Source of the DNA: Atopobiaceae bacterium UBA5363
GTDB taxonomy: Bacteria; Actinomycetota; Coriobacteriia; Coriobacteriales; Atopobiaceae
Direction: 5' to 3'
DNA: 9,042 bases
NCBI GenBank assembly: GCA_002407925.1
Contig: DHPN01000007.1
Coordinates: 1,956-10,997, forward strand
Numbering within the stretch: position 1 is the first letter of the stretch; each line of letters starts with the position of its first letter. The notes beneath the pieces were generated by a model, which saw only the letters and a list, made by a program, of their open reading frames with translations, was not told the DNA's origin and did no database searches. Shown here in pieces: positions 1 to 6,436 of the stretch. A program made the position numbers and the translations under genes.

Positions 1-495
1 GTGGCGAGCCGCCAGACGTATCAGCGCATGCTGACGTGGGTCATCAACTTTGCAACAATGACCATCGCTACCGACAATGCCGTGTCGACAAAGTCTCCCA
101 ATTCTTGGAACATCCGCTCCATCATTTCGGCATCGGCGATGCTTGGGATCTTGTTTGGCGCCGAAGACCTCCTCGTTGCCTTGTGGGGTCGCAGCTCCTT
201 GGGGCTTCCCTATGAACAGCTATGTACCCTCATCTTGCTGAGTCTTGTTTTCAATACACAGTTCAGAATTTTGATGGTACGCGAGCGGAGGCATCTGTGG
301 GCTTCTGTTCCTGGTACTCAGATGTTGGTCGTTAGCTTAATTACGATAGTTGCTTTTGCTTGCCTTGGTGTCTTCGGTTCCCTTATTCCTACACTTAAGA
401 TCTCACAAGTTATGTGCCTGCTTTTGATTGGGGTTGGATCAGCGCTTGTGATCGACCTCGCTAAGTGTCAGTTGTTCAAGAGGTTCGGCCTGTAG
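1..495 (+). CDS. P-type cation-transporting ATPase, C-terminal fragment (PMA1/H+-ATPase type)
   Basis: This is the last 164 residues of a membrane ion pump; the start lies before the window, so the GTG at position 1 is an internal valine codon. The stretch NFATMTIATDN (residues 16-26 here), followed by a KSPNSWNIR-like segment, matches the luminal/membrane C-terminal region of the proton-efflux (P3A, PMA1-like) branch, where a 'FxTMSLATD..xxxxxPdxWN' pattern is typical. Four hydrophobic segments follow, at about 41-62, 72-90, 105-128 and 134-152, and the protein ends with a basic tail (FKRFGL). The phosphorylation (DKTGT), nucleotide-binding and actuator domains would lie upstream. The transported ion cannot be fixed from this fragment: H+ is the family expectation, but Ca2+ or Mg2+ pumps have similar ends. 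The stop codon TAG is followed two bases later by the start of a decayed reading frame. I see no T-rich terminator directly after it. Confidence 0.75.
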   Translation: MASRQTYQRMLTWVINFATMTIATDNAVSTKSPNSWNIRSIISASAMLGILFGAEDLLVALWGRSSLGLPYEQLCTLILLSLVFNTQFRILMVRERRHLWASVPGTQMLVVSLITIVAFACLGVFGSLIPTLKISQVMCLLLIGVGSALVIDLAKCQLFKRFGL

Positions 496-496
496 C

Positions 497-1071
497 ATGT
501 CTGCGAGTGGCGAGGGTCTTTTGCATAGGTGCACTGCACGTTTGCGGCATAGTTCAGCTGAAGATGGAAAGACCTAGGAGGCCTGCGAGGATGCCGAGCA
601 CCAGCATCGCATGTCGGTTTGGGCAAATTGCCGAGGCGGGTACCATCGCTGGGCAGACATGCTAGAAGTTGCGAGAGAGGTCACCTGTAAAGCGAAACAA
701 CTTCATAACTTTGGCGTGAGCTCAAGAAAGGCGCACCAAGTTGCTGCCATGGTCGTGCTCATGTCTGCCTTTTTGATGCGAACAGTGCCGACGAAGAGGC
801 TCTTTCTGGGGGGCGATGGGGGCATTTTTTGCCGGGACGGTAGTGGCAGTGTGCGCGATCTTCACGCCGCTTGCTGGCCGTGTGTTTGATCGCCAGGGGG
901 CCGCTCGCTTGTGAGAGTGATGAGCAGACTCAGCAACCGCAGAGGGCCAAAGCGTGCAAGCCGCCTGCGCTGTCTGGTCTCTTGCTTACCTGTGTTACCG
1001 CCACTATCGTGGTCGTCGTAGCCCTTCTTATCTTTCTTGTGGCGATGAGGCCCAAGGCAGCGCAAAGTTAG
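497..1071 (+). pseudogene. decayed gene for a small membrane protein of unknown family
   Basis: No intact gene of convincing quality lies between the ATPase and nrdB, but a broken one can be read. From ATG 497 the frame runs MSASGEGLL... to an in-frame TAG at 575-577. It continues in the same frame through ADMLEVAREV, SSRKAHQVAAMVVLMSAF and TKRLFLG. Protein-like sequence then shifts frame near the six-G run at 808-813 to GAFFAGTVVAVCAIFTPLAG and RVFDRQG. It shifts again near the five-G run at 896-900 to a frame ending in a hydrophobic segment (ALSGLLLTC..., VVVVALLIFLVAM) and TAG 1069-1071. The reconstructed product would be about 190 residues with roughly three membrane segments. I do not recognise the family. 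Both shifts fall at homopolymers, so sequencing error or phase variation are alternatives to true decay; the internal TAG favours decay. The frames may also simply be chance open stretches. Confidence 0.4.
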
Positions 1072-1130
1072 GTCCAAAGGAGGGCCCGAACTGGGACCGC
1101 ACCGCCCCAAGAAGGGCGTGGACGAGTGTC

Positions 1131-2189
1131 CTACAAGTCGTCTATGAGGGCGGTCGACTTGGCATAGGCCGTTGAGCGCGCCTCAAAAAAGTCTGTCTTG
1201 ACGAGGTTAGCGTTAGAGTATTGGGAAACCCATGCCATGTCAGCCGGCTCCATGCGGCTGTCCTCGAACAGAGGACCGTACCCGAGGCCGGCCCAGCGCA
1301 GATTGCCGAGGTAGCGCACATAGTCGCGGATCATCTCGCTGTTAAGTCCGGCGCAATCATTCCCAATGGCGTAGGCACCCCATTCGATCTCTTGCTCTAC
1401 GCCTTCGACGAGCATGTCTCGCAGGCCATCCACAGTCTTTTGGTCGAAAAGGGCTGGCTCTTCCTTTTGAAGCTCTGTGATGATGTTCCTGAAGAGCCAC
1501 AGGTGGGTGTTCTCGTCACGGTTGATATAGCGTATCTCTTGGGCCGATCCGGGCATCTTTCCATTGCGGGCGAGGTTGTAGAAGAACATGAAGCCAGAGT
1601 AGAAGTAGATGCCCTCAAGGATGTAGTTGGCCATGAGCACCCGCAAGAACATGCGCGGCCTGCGGTCGGCGAGGAACTCGTTATAGCGATCTCCGATGAA
1701 GGTGTTGCGCTTGAGCAAATGGTCGTCGTCGCGCCACTGGTACAGGATCGCGTTGCGCTGCTCGGGCGAGCAGATCGTGTCGAGCATGTAGCTGTAGCTC
1801 TGCGAGTGGACGCACTCTTGGAACGTCTGGATGTTGATGCAGAGGTTGACCTCGTTTGCTGTGATGTAGGCGCCGATGTTGGGGAGGTTCGCGGTCTGCA
1901 GGGAGTCCAAAAATATCAGAAAAGAGAGCGTCTTGTCATAAGCCGTGCGCTCGGACGCGTCGAGATGCGGGTAGTCCTTCACGTCTTGGGAGAGGTTGAT
2001 CTCTTCAGGGATCCAGAAGTCGTTCATTGCCTGGCGATACCAGTCGCTCACCCATCCGTACCTCATGTTGTTGAAGTCATTAAGGTTGGTGGTGTTGCCG
2101 CCAATCATGCGGCGGTCGCGCACGTCGGCATCCCCGTGGGGGTTGAAGAGCGGCTTGCGCTTTAACGGTTGGTCTAAGTCGATGAGCAT
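1131..2189 (-). CDS. nrdB: ribonucleoside-diphosphate reductase class I, beta subunit (NrdB)
   Basis: This 352-residue subunit houses the diiron-tyrosyl radical that NrdA needs to reduce ribonucleoside diphosphates to deoxyribonucleotides in the cytoplasm. All ligands expected from the E. coli R2 pattern are present: D95 (FLDS), E125 and H128 (QECVHSQSY), E192 (LEGIYFYSGF), and E226 and H229 (RDENTHLWLF). The radical tyrosine falls at Y132, four residues after H128, so a tyrosyl-radical enzyme is expected rather than a Phe/Val-substituted variant. I chose the start at 2189 (MLIDLDQPLK) because AGGAGA lies 5-10 bases upstream at 2195-2200; a 14-residue upstream extension would begin inside the end of nrdA. 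The gap to the nrdA stop is 20 bases, so the two genes are surely one operon. No nrdI or nrdH is in view, which fits class Ia better than Ib. A clear U-tract terminator after the stop is not visible. Confidence 0.96.
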   Translation of the reverse strand: MLIDLDQPLKRKPLFNPHGDADVRDRRMIGGNTTNLNDFNNMRYGWVSDWYRQAMNDFWIPEEINLSQDVKDYPHLDASERTAYDKTLSFLIFLDSLQTANLPNIGAYITANEVNLCINIQTFQECVHSQSYSYMLDTICSPEQRNAILYQWRDDDHLLKRNTFIGDRYNEFLADRRPRMFLRVLMANYILEGIYFYSGFMFFYNLARNGKMPGSAQEIRYINRDENTHLWLFRNIITELQKEEPALFDQKTVDGLRDMLVEGVEQEIEWGAYAIGNDCAGLNSEMIRDYVRYLGNLRWAGLGYGPLFEDSRMEPADMAWVSQYSNANLVKTDFFEARSTAYAKSTALIDDL

Positions 2190-2209
2190 GGGTTTCTCCT
2201 TTCCCTGCG

Positions 2210-4726
2210 CTATGAGGCGCAGCTCTCGCATTCTTCCACCTCAAGGGATTTGCTACGCACATAGTAGATGGTTTTCACGCCTTTCTCCCAAGCGAGCACA
2301 TAAAGGTCAAGGACCTGGCGCAGCGTGAAGTCGTTGGTGATGTAGAGGTTTATGGACTGCGCCTGGTCGATGTGACGCTGCCGGATGCCTGCGGCGCGGA
2401 TGCTCCACGCCTGGTCGATGAGGTGAGCCGGCTTGTAGTACCAATACGTCTGCTGCGAGAGCTCGGGCGCCACGCGCGGCAGCATCATGCCCTTCTTCTC
2501 TTCGAGAAAGAAGCGCCGCATGATGGGATCGAGTCCTGCCGTGGTGCCGGCGATAATTGAGGTCGAAGACGTTGGGGCGATCGCGAGGAGGTAAGCGTTG
2601 CGCATGCCCTGGCGTGTGACCTTTGCGCGGAGGGCCTCCCATGCGGGACCCTTGTAGTCACGCTTATCAAAATAGGCGCCCGTCTGCCAGTCCGATCCCT
2701 CGAAGCCCTCGTAGCGGCCCTTCTCTGCTGCGAGGTCTGCGGAGGCCTCAATAGCGTAGCGGTTGATGCGCTCGAAAAGCTTGTCGGCGAACGCAAGATG
2801 CTCCTCGCTTTCCCAGCGCAGGTTGCGCTTGGCGAGCATGTGGTGATAGCCGGAGATGCCTAAGCCGATCGAGCGATAGCGGCGATTAGTGATTTGGGCG
2901 TAGGGTAGGGCGTAGAAGTTGAGGTCGATGACATTGTCGAGCGCGCGCACTGCGCTGCGTATGAGCCCGCGGAGGTGATCGTCATCTTCGAGCGGGATGC
3001 GTCCCAAGGTGAGACTTGCGAGGTTGCATACGACAAAGTCGCCAGGCCGCACCGTGGTGACGACGACGGTGTCCCCGTCGTCGGTCTTGATCTCGCGGGA
3101 GACGCTCTGCATAGCGCTGGTGTTCTGGGCGATCTCTGTGCAGAGGTTTGAGCAGTAGATGATCCCGGACTGTGGGTTGGGATTGGCGCGATTGACCGTG
3201 TCGCGCATGAAGGCGAAGGGGGTCCCTGTCTCCACGGCGCTCTTGAGTATCAGGCGCACTATGTCGCGTATGAGCATTGTGCGCTTCGGGATGCGCGGAT
3301 CGGCGACGCATTCCCGGTAGCGCTTCTCCCATTCCTTGCCGAAGTAGTCCTCGAGTGCGTAGCCCCTTGTTACGAGGATGTCATGGGGATCCATCAGATA
3401 CCAGGTCTGTCCCATGTCCTTGCGGGCCATGCGCCAGAATAGGTCGGGGTAGCACACCGCCGGGAAGACGTCATGAGCCTTCATGCGCTCGTCACCGTTG
3501 TTGGTGCGCAGCTGGAGGAACTCCGGCAGGTCACGATGCCATACGTCGAGGTAGACGGCTACGGCGCCGGCGCGCATGCCGAGCTGGTCTACCGCCACGG
3601 CCGTGTCGTTGATGACGCGGATCCAGCGAACCACGCCTCCCGCAGCCCCTTTGAACCCTCTGATGGAGCCCCCTGCCGCACGCACCTTGCCGAGGTACAT
3701 GCCCATGCCGCCACCATACTTCGATACCTGCGCGAAGTTGTCTATACTGCGGTAGATGCCCTCGAGCGAGTCGGGAACGGTGTCTATGAAGCAGCTCGAG
3801 AGCTGGTGGCTGGGCGTGCGTGCGTTGGCTAGGGTCGGCGTCGCCATCGTCACCTCGAGGGTGGAGAGCATGTCATAGAAGCGCTTGACCCAGCCCATGC
3901 GATCGTCCTTCTCAAGCATTGCGAGGTGCAGGGCCACGCCGAGGAACATCTCCTGCGGGCTTTCCAAAGGCGTGCCGTCGAAGGAGCGGATGACATAGCG
4001 CTTGATAAGAAGGTCGAGGCCAGCATAGTCAAACAGCTCGTCGCGCTCGGGCTTGATGTATGTCTCGGCGAGGTCGATGTCCTCGCGCGAGTAGTGCTCG
4101 AGGATATAGGAGCCGTACAAGCCCCTTTCAGTCAGTGTGCGGACTTTCTCATAAAAACAGTTGATGCCGCGTGCAGACATCGTCTTCGCAAGCTCGCGGC
4201 TGTACGAAAAGGATAGGAAGCGCGCGGCGATGTTGGTCCAACGGGGCGCTTCCTGGCTGGTGAGCTCCACCGCGGCACGAATCAGGGCGCCAAGGCGCTC
4301 GCGCGAGTCCATGGCAGGCTTGGAGAAGGCGCTATAGCGCGAGAGCAACGCGGAGATGGGGTAGTCATTGTCAGGGAAGTCGCGCTGCACGGCCAAAATG
4401 ACGCTGTCGAGCTCGGGGATGCCGACGGTCTCTGCGAGCTTGTGGCGCATGTGGCGCAACTCGCTGCGTCGGTTGCGATACAGGATGTAAGAGCGTGCCT
4501 CATCGAAAAAGCCTCCTTCCATGAGAGCTTCCTCGACGAGGTTTTGGATGGACTCGACGTCAGAGGCCCCTGTTACGGCCATCTTCTTTTCAACTGAGGC
4601 AAGGAGCCTATCCAAAACCTCAGCTTCTGCAGCATTGCCGGTGCTCGCGAAAGCCTTTGACATGGCGCGTGTTATCTTTTTTCCGTTGTAAGGCTCGACT
4701 AAGCCGTTGCGCTTGGTAATGTTCAT
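2210..4726 (-). CDS. nrdA: ribonucleoside-diphosphate reductase class I, alpha subunit (NrdA)
   Basis: This is the catalytic subunit (838 residues) that reduces NDPs to dNDPs with NrdB. An N-terminal ATP-cone, the allosteric activity site, spans about residues 1-93, beginning ITKRNGLVEPYNGKKI. The catalytic barrel carries C312 (HQLSSCF) and C567 (VVCNLAS) as the redox pair, with N527, C529 and E531 in NLCTE as the radical-site trio. Y821-Y822 continue the radical transfer path, and the tail holds C833 and C836 (CESC), which pass electrons from thioredoxin or glutaredoxin. The set is complete, so the enzyme should be active. E. coli NrdA is 761 residues; the extra length is spread through the protein. 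I chose start 4726 because GGAGG sits 6 bases upstream. The same frame is open upstream to a TTG at 4819, but that stretch coincides with leader RNA structure. The gene is transcribed away from mtnA, from a shared control region. Confidence 0.96.
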   Translation of the reverse strand: MNITKRNGLVEPYNGKKITRAMSKAFASTGNAAEAEVLDRLLASVEKKMAVTGASDVESIQNLVEEALMEGGFFDEARSYILYRNRRSELRHMRHKLAETVGIPELDSVILAVQRDFPDNDYPISALLSRYSAFSKPAMDSRERLGALIRAAVELTSQEAPRWTNIAARFLSFSYSRELAKTMSARGINCFYEKVRTLTERGLYGSYILEHYSREDIDLAETYIKPERDELFDYAGLDLLIKRYVIRSFDGTPLESPQEMFLGVALHLAMLEKDDRMGWVKRFYDMLSTLEVTMATPTLANARTPSHQLSSCFIDTVPDSLEGIYRSIDNFAQVSKYGGGMGMYLGKVRAAGGSIRGFKGAAGGVVRWIRVINDTAVAVDQLGMRAGAVAVYLDVWHRDLPEFLQLRTNNGDERMKAHDVFPAVCYPDLFWRMARKDMGQTWYLMDPHDILVTRGYALEDYFGKEWEKRYRECVADPRIPKRTMLIRDIVRLILKSAVETGTPFAFMRDTVNRANPNPQSGIIYCSNLCTEIAQNTSAMQSVSREIKTDDGDTVVVTTVRPGDFVVCNLASLTLGRIPLEDDDHLRGLIRSAVRALDNVIDLNFYALPYAQITNRRYRSIGLGISGYHHMLAKRNLRWESEEHLAFADKLFERINRYAIEASADLAAEKGRYEGFEGSDWQTGAYFDKRDYKGPAWEALRAKVTRQGMRNAYLLAIAPTSSTSIIAGTTAGLDPIMRRFFLEEKKGMMLPRVAPELSQQTYWYYKPAHLIDQAWSIRAAGIRQRHIDQAQSINLYITNDFTLRQVLDLYVLAWEKGVKTIYYVRSKSLEVEECESCAS

Positions 4727-4758
4727 TGGTGCCTCCAGTAGATCCATAGCGAACAAAC

Positions 4759-4843
4759 AAAAGGTAAGCGCAGGCATGGATGGCGCTTGCCTGACCTTTT
4801 GAGGAATGATGCCCGGCAATCTCAGGGCAGTGGCCTCAAAAGG
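4759..4843 (-). promoter_or_regulatory. attenuator-like leader of nrdAB (terminator and competing antiterminator)
   Basis: In the nrdA transcript the segment CCUUUUGAGG (4843-4834) is perfectly complementary to CCUCAAAAGG (4804-4795), a 10-bp stem. An inner 5-bp stem (4829-4825 with 4814-4810) lies within its loop. The AAAAGG part of that second segment can instead pair with ACCUUUU (4765-4759), closing a hairpin over 4800-4759. Its inner stem is AAGCGC/GCGCUU or, alternatively, CAGGC/GCCUG. That hairpin is followed by the U-rich GUUUGUUC, as in an intrinsic terminator, and lies 33 bases before the nrdA start. The two folds share 4795-4800 and so exclude each other, which is the layout of a transcription attenuator. 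What would drive the switch is unknown; I recognise no known riboswitch class. Confidence 0.5.
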
Positions 4844-4869
4844 CGCATCTCATAAGCAAATCTCCGTCA

Positions 4870-4897
4870 TTAATACTATTCATAATTCATTCGTAAA
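4870..4897 (-). promoter_or_regulatory. possible sigma-70-type promoter for nrdAB
   Basis: On the minus strand TTTACG (4897-4892) and TATTAA (4875-4870) are separated by 16 bases. Each hexamer matches the consensus at about four of six positions. Transcription would start near 4863 and give a leader of about 137 bases. The upstream NrdR-like box ends four bases from the -35. The assignment is by eye. Confidence 0.35.
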
Positions 4898-4900
4898 CAG

Positions 4901-4948
4901 TATCTACATATAGTTATAAATACGTTTTCTAACCACTACCTATAGTGG
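4901..4948. promoter_or_regulatory. tandem NrdR-box-like operators
   Basis: Two 16-bp elements resemble the NrdR box consensus (acaCwAtATaTwgtgt). The one at 4933-4948 is an inverted repeat CCACTA-ccta-TAGTGG, a close match. The one at 4901-4916, TATCTACATATAGTTA, is weaker and fits mainly in its right half. Their starts are 32 bp apart, about three helical turns; NrdR boxes normally occur as pairs with this kind of phasing. They sit in front of nrdA, the usual target of this dNTP/ATP-sensing repressor. They also abut the likely mtnA promoter, so mtnA might be affected. The nrdR gene itself is not in the window. Confidence 0.65.
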
Positions 4949-4976
4949 TGACTTGCCGTGATATTGCAGCTATAGC
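4948..4976 (+). promoter_or_regulatory. possible mtnA promoter
   Basis: GTGACT (4948-4953) and TATAGC (4971-4976) are separated by 17 bases, each matching the sigma-70 consensus at four positions. Initiation would fall near 4983, directly before the two strong hairpins of the mtnA leader. The -35 overlaps the last base of the better NrdR-like box by one position. Confidence 0.35.
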
Positions 4977-4984
4977 TAAAAAAA

Positions 4985-5088
4985 TGCAGAGGCCGGTCCT
5001 ATAGTGAGTTGGCAAGATGGGAGCCGGCTGGCATTATTGAGGGGCGCCTCATGCACACGAGGTGCTGGGCGCACGTCAAGGGAGCATG
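4985..5088 (+). promoter_or_regulatory. strongly structured mtnA 5' leader, possible cis-regulatory RNA
   Basis: Two substantial hairpins precede mtnA. The first pairs GCCGG (4992-4996) and UCC (4997-4999) with CCGGC (5024-5028) and GGA (5020-5022), with one bulged G and an outer UGC/GCA stem (4985-4987 with 5031-5033). The second pairs GCGCCUC (5044-5050) with GAGGUGC (5059-5065) around an 8-nt loop. A competing small stem GUGC/GCAC (5062-5065 with 5071-5074) would break the second. AUGC in the second loop (5051-5054) is complementary to GCAU (5084-5087) between the ribosome binding site and start codon. SAM-type riboswitches precede mtn genes in some bacteria, but the conserved SAM-I core (such as GGCAACC) is not evident. 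Confidence 0.35.
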
Positions 5089-5090
5089 TT

Positions 5091-6191
5091 ATGGACGTTG
5101 AAGGGTTTTTTGACAAAGTGAGCACCGTGCGCATGACCGCAGACCGCAGCGCGCTGGACATCATTGATCAGACGCTCCTTCCTAGCACCGTCAAACGTAT
5201 CAAGCTTCGCACAAAGGAAGAGATATGGGACGCGATAAAGAGGCTCCGCGTGCGGGGTGCGCCTGCGATTGGCGTCACAGCGGCCTATGGCATCGCCCTG
5301 CTCGCCTCGGGCATCAAAGAGAACAGCTTCGACGCCTTCTCTGCAGAATTTGCCTCGCTCAAGGATTATCTTGCCTCCTCACGCCCGACAGCTGTCAACC
5401 TCTTTTGGGCTCTTAACAGGATGGATGGTGTCGTGCAGAGCAGCCATGCCCTGCCTGTCTCCCAGATAAAGGAAAAGCTCTTTTCCGAGGCCGAAAAGAT
5501 TCGGGATGAGGACGTGCGCATTAGCCGCTCCATCGGAGAGATTGGCTTTGATCTCCTTGCACATCTCAAAAAGCCGAACGAGGCGATCGGCATCATGACA
5601 CACTGCAATGCCGGCACCTTGGCGGCAGCCAAATATGGCACTGCCACGGCGCCTATGTACATTGCCCTTGAGAGGGGTTGGGCTGGCACTGACATGCATG
5701 TCTTCTGCGATGAGACTCGTCCGCTGCTCCAAGGTGCTCGGCTGACGGCGTTTGAGCTGCATAATGCCGGGATTACGACGACCTTGCAGTGCGATAACAT
5801 GGCTTCGCTTCTTATGAAGTCCGGCAAGATTGCCGTGGTATTCGTTGGGTGCGATCGTGTGGCGAAAAACGGAGATGCCGCGAACAAGATCGGCACGTCT
5901 GGCGTGGCAATCCTCGCCAAGCATTATGGCATCCCATTTTATGTGTGTGCCCCGAGCTCGACCATTGACCTTGCCACCCCCACGGGCGATCAGATCCCCA
6001 TCGAGATGCGTGATCCGGACGAAGTCACGGAAATGTGGTACAGGCAGCGCATGGCACCGGAGGGCATCGATGTCTTCAACCCAGCCTTCGACGTCACCAA
6101 CCACGAGCTGATCACCGGCATCATCACGGAGCGAGGCCTGTGCCACGCTCCGTATGACCAAGCCTTCAAAGAGCTGGGCATAGGAGAATAA
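5091..6191 (+). CDS. mtnA: S-methyl-5-thioribose-1-phosphate isomerase (MtnA)
   Basis: This cytoplasmic enzyme isomerises 5-methylthioribose-1-phosphate to 5-methylthioribulose-1-phosphate in methylthioadenosine disposal and methionine salvage; homologues also act on 5-deoxyribose-1-phosphate. The protein is 366 residues, close to the family norm. Signature segments are RGAPAIG at 55-61, THCNAGTLA at 170-178 with the catalytic C172, and GCDRVAKNGDAANKIGT at 253-269 with the catalytic D255. These separate it from the related eIF2B subunits. I chose ATG 5091 because GGGAG lies 6 bases upstream; the frame is open to a GTG at 5004, but that stretch is the folded leader. The gene is transcribed divergently from nrdAB. 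The next gene on the same strand is an alcohol dehydrogenase 245 bases downstream, and no plus-strand terminator with a U-tract separates them. No mtnN, mtnK, mtnP or aldolase gene is in view. Confidence 0.93.
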   Translation: MDVEGFFDKVSTVRMTADRSALDIIDQTLLPSTVKRIKLRTKEEIWDAIKRLRVRGAPAIGVTAAYGIALLASGIKENSFDAFSAEFASLKDYLASSRPTAVNLFWALNRMDGVVQSSHALPVSQIKEKLFSEAEKIRDEDVRISRSIGEIGFDLLAHLKKPNEAIGIMTHCNAGTLAAAKYGTATAPMYIALERGWAGTDMHVFCDETRPLLQGARLTAFELHNAGITTTLQCDNMASLLMKSGKIAVVFVGCDRVAKNGDAANKIGTSGVAILAKHYGIPFYVCAPSSTIDLATPTGDQIPIEMRDPDEVTEMWYRQRMAPEGIDVFNPAFDVTNHELITGIITERGLCHAPYDQAFKELGIGE

Positions 6192-6196
6192 GACAG

Positions 6197-6240
6197 AAAA
6201 AAAGCGCACTCCTCAAAACGCATATAAGTTTTAGGAGAGC
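6197..6240 (-). terminator. intrinsic terminator oriented for minus-strand transcription
   Basis: CTCCT (6209-6213) pairs with AGGAG (6233-6237), and AAAAC (6215-6219) with GTTTT (6228-6232), leaving one bulged C and an 8-base loop; GC/GC (6206-6207 with 6239-6240) can extend the stem. On the plus strand the hairpin lies just after mtnA but is preceded by seven A and not followed by T. Read on the minus strand it ends in seven U, a canonical terminator. No gene is visible to feed it from the right, so it may serve an unseen minus-strand RNA, or limit antisense entry into mtnA. It may also act as a 3' stabilising stem for mtnA mRNA. Confidence 0.55.
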
Positions 6241-6262
6241 AGCACAGCATGGTCCATGTCAC

Positions 6263-6276
6263 AAATTTATAAATTT
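6263..6276. repeat. 14-bp perfect AT palindrome
   Basis: AAATTTATAAATTT is its own reverse complement. It lies between mtnA and the alcohol dehydrogenase gene, 161 bases before the latter's start. Composition alone makes such AT palindromes fairly likely, so a protein-binding role is only a possibility. Confidence 0.3.
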
Positions 6277-6350
6277 ATGTATCTTTGGCGCGACCATTCA
6301 CCGAATGACTGTGCTGTTGTCATGAAGGGTCATTTGAGCTGCGGTGGCGC

Positions 6351-6370
6351 ACCTATAGTTATATATAGGT
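6351..6370. promoter_or_regulatory. inverted repeat, candidate operator upstream of the alcohol dehydrogenase gene
   Basis: Perfect 7-bp arms ACCTATA (6351-6357) and TATAGGT (6364-6370) flank a 6-base AT-rich centre, 66 bases before the alcohol dehydrogenase start. It contains TATAGT and TATATA, which could serve as a -10 element, so a regulator bound here would cover the promoter. The half site CCTATAGT also occurs at 4939-4946 (inside an NrdR-like box) and 4998-5005. The cognate factor is unknown. Confidence 0.45.
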
Positions 6371-6436
6371 AAACTTAAGTAGGCATTATTAATCTTATGT
6401 CATGCGCGCAGCTGTGCGTATGGGGAGGAGGCACCT

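Noticed and set aside
862..1110. Minus-strand open frame of 82 codons opposite the decayed gene
   Set aside because: The composition is rich in Arg/Pro/Gly as expected from antisense of GC-rich DNA; there is no ribosome binding site and no domain.
1103..1118. Hairpin CGCCC/GGGCG downstream of nrdB as a terminator
   Set aside because: The stem is only 5 bp and has no U-tract in the nrdB direction, so it does not support a terminator call.
1221..2165. Long plus-strand open frame (314 codons) opposite nrdB
   Set aside because: It is a shadow of nrdB, whose complete set of iron ligands and radical tyrosine proves the minus-strand reading; the plus-strand product has no recognisable domain.
4727..4819. 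N-terminal extension of NrdA starting at TTG 4819
   Set aside because: No good ribosome binding site is present, the segment is low-complexity compared with the conserved ATP-cone start, and it overlaps the leader hairpins; ATG 4726 has GGAGG at ideal spacing.
4985..5088. A known SAM riboswitch (SAM-I, SAM-IV) or SAH riboswitch
   Set aside because: Isolated similarities exist, but the conserved core and P1 pairing could not be found by eye, so I kept only the neutral call of a structured leader.
5004..5090. N-terminal extension of MtnA starting at GTG 5004
   Set aside because: The start would lie inside the first leader hairpin without a ribosome binding site, and the added 29 residues are not typical of MtnA.
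5379..6209. Minus-strand open frame (276 codons) opposite mtnA
   Set aside because: It is antisense to mtnA, which has clear catalytic motifs; the minus-strand product shows no family features or ribosome binding site.
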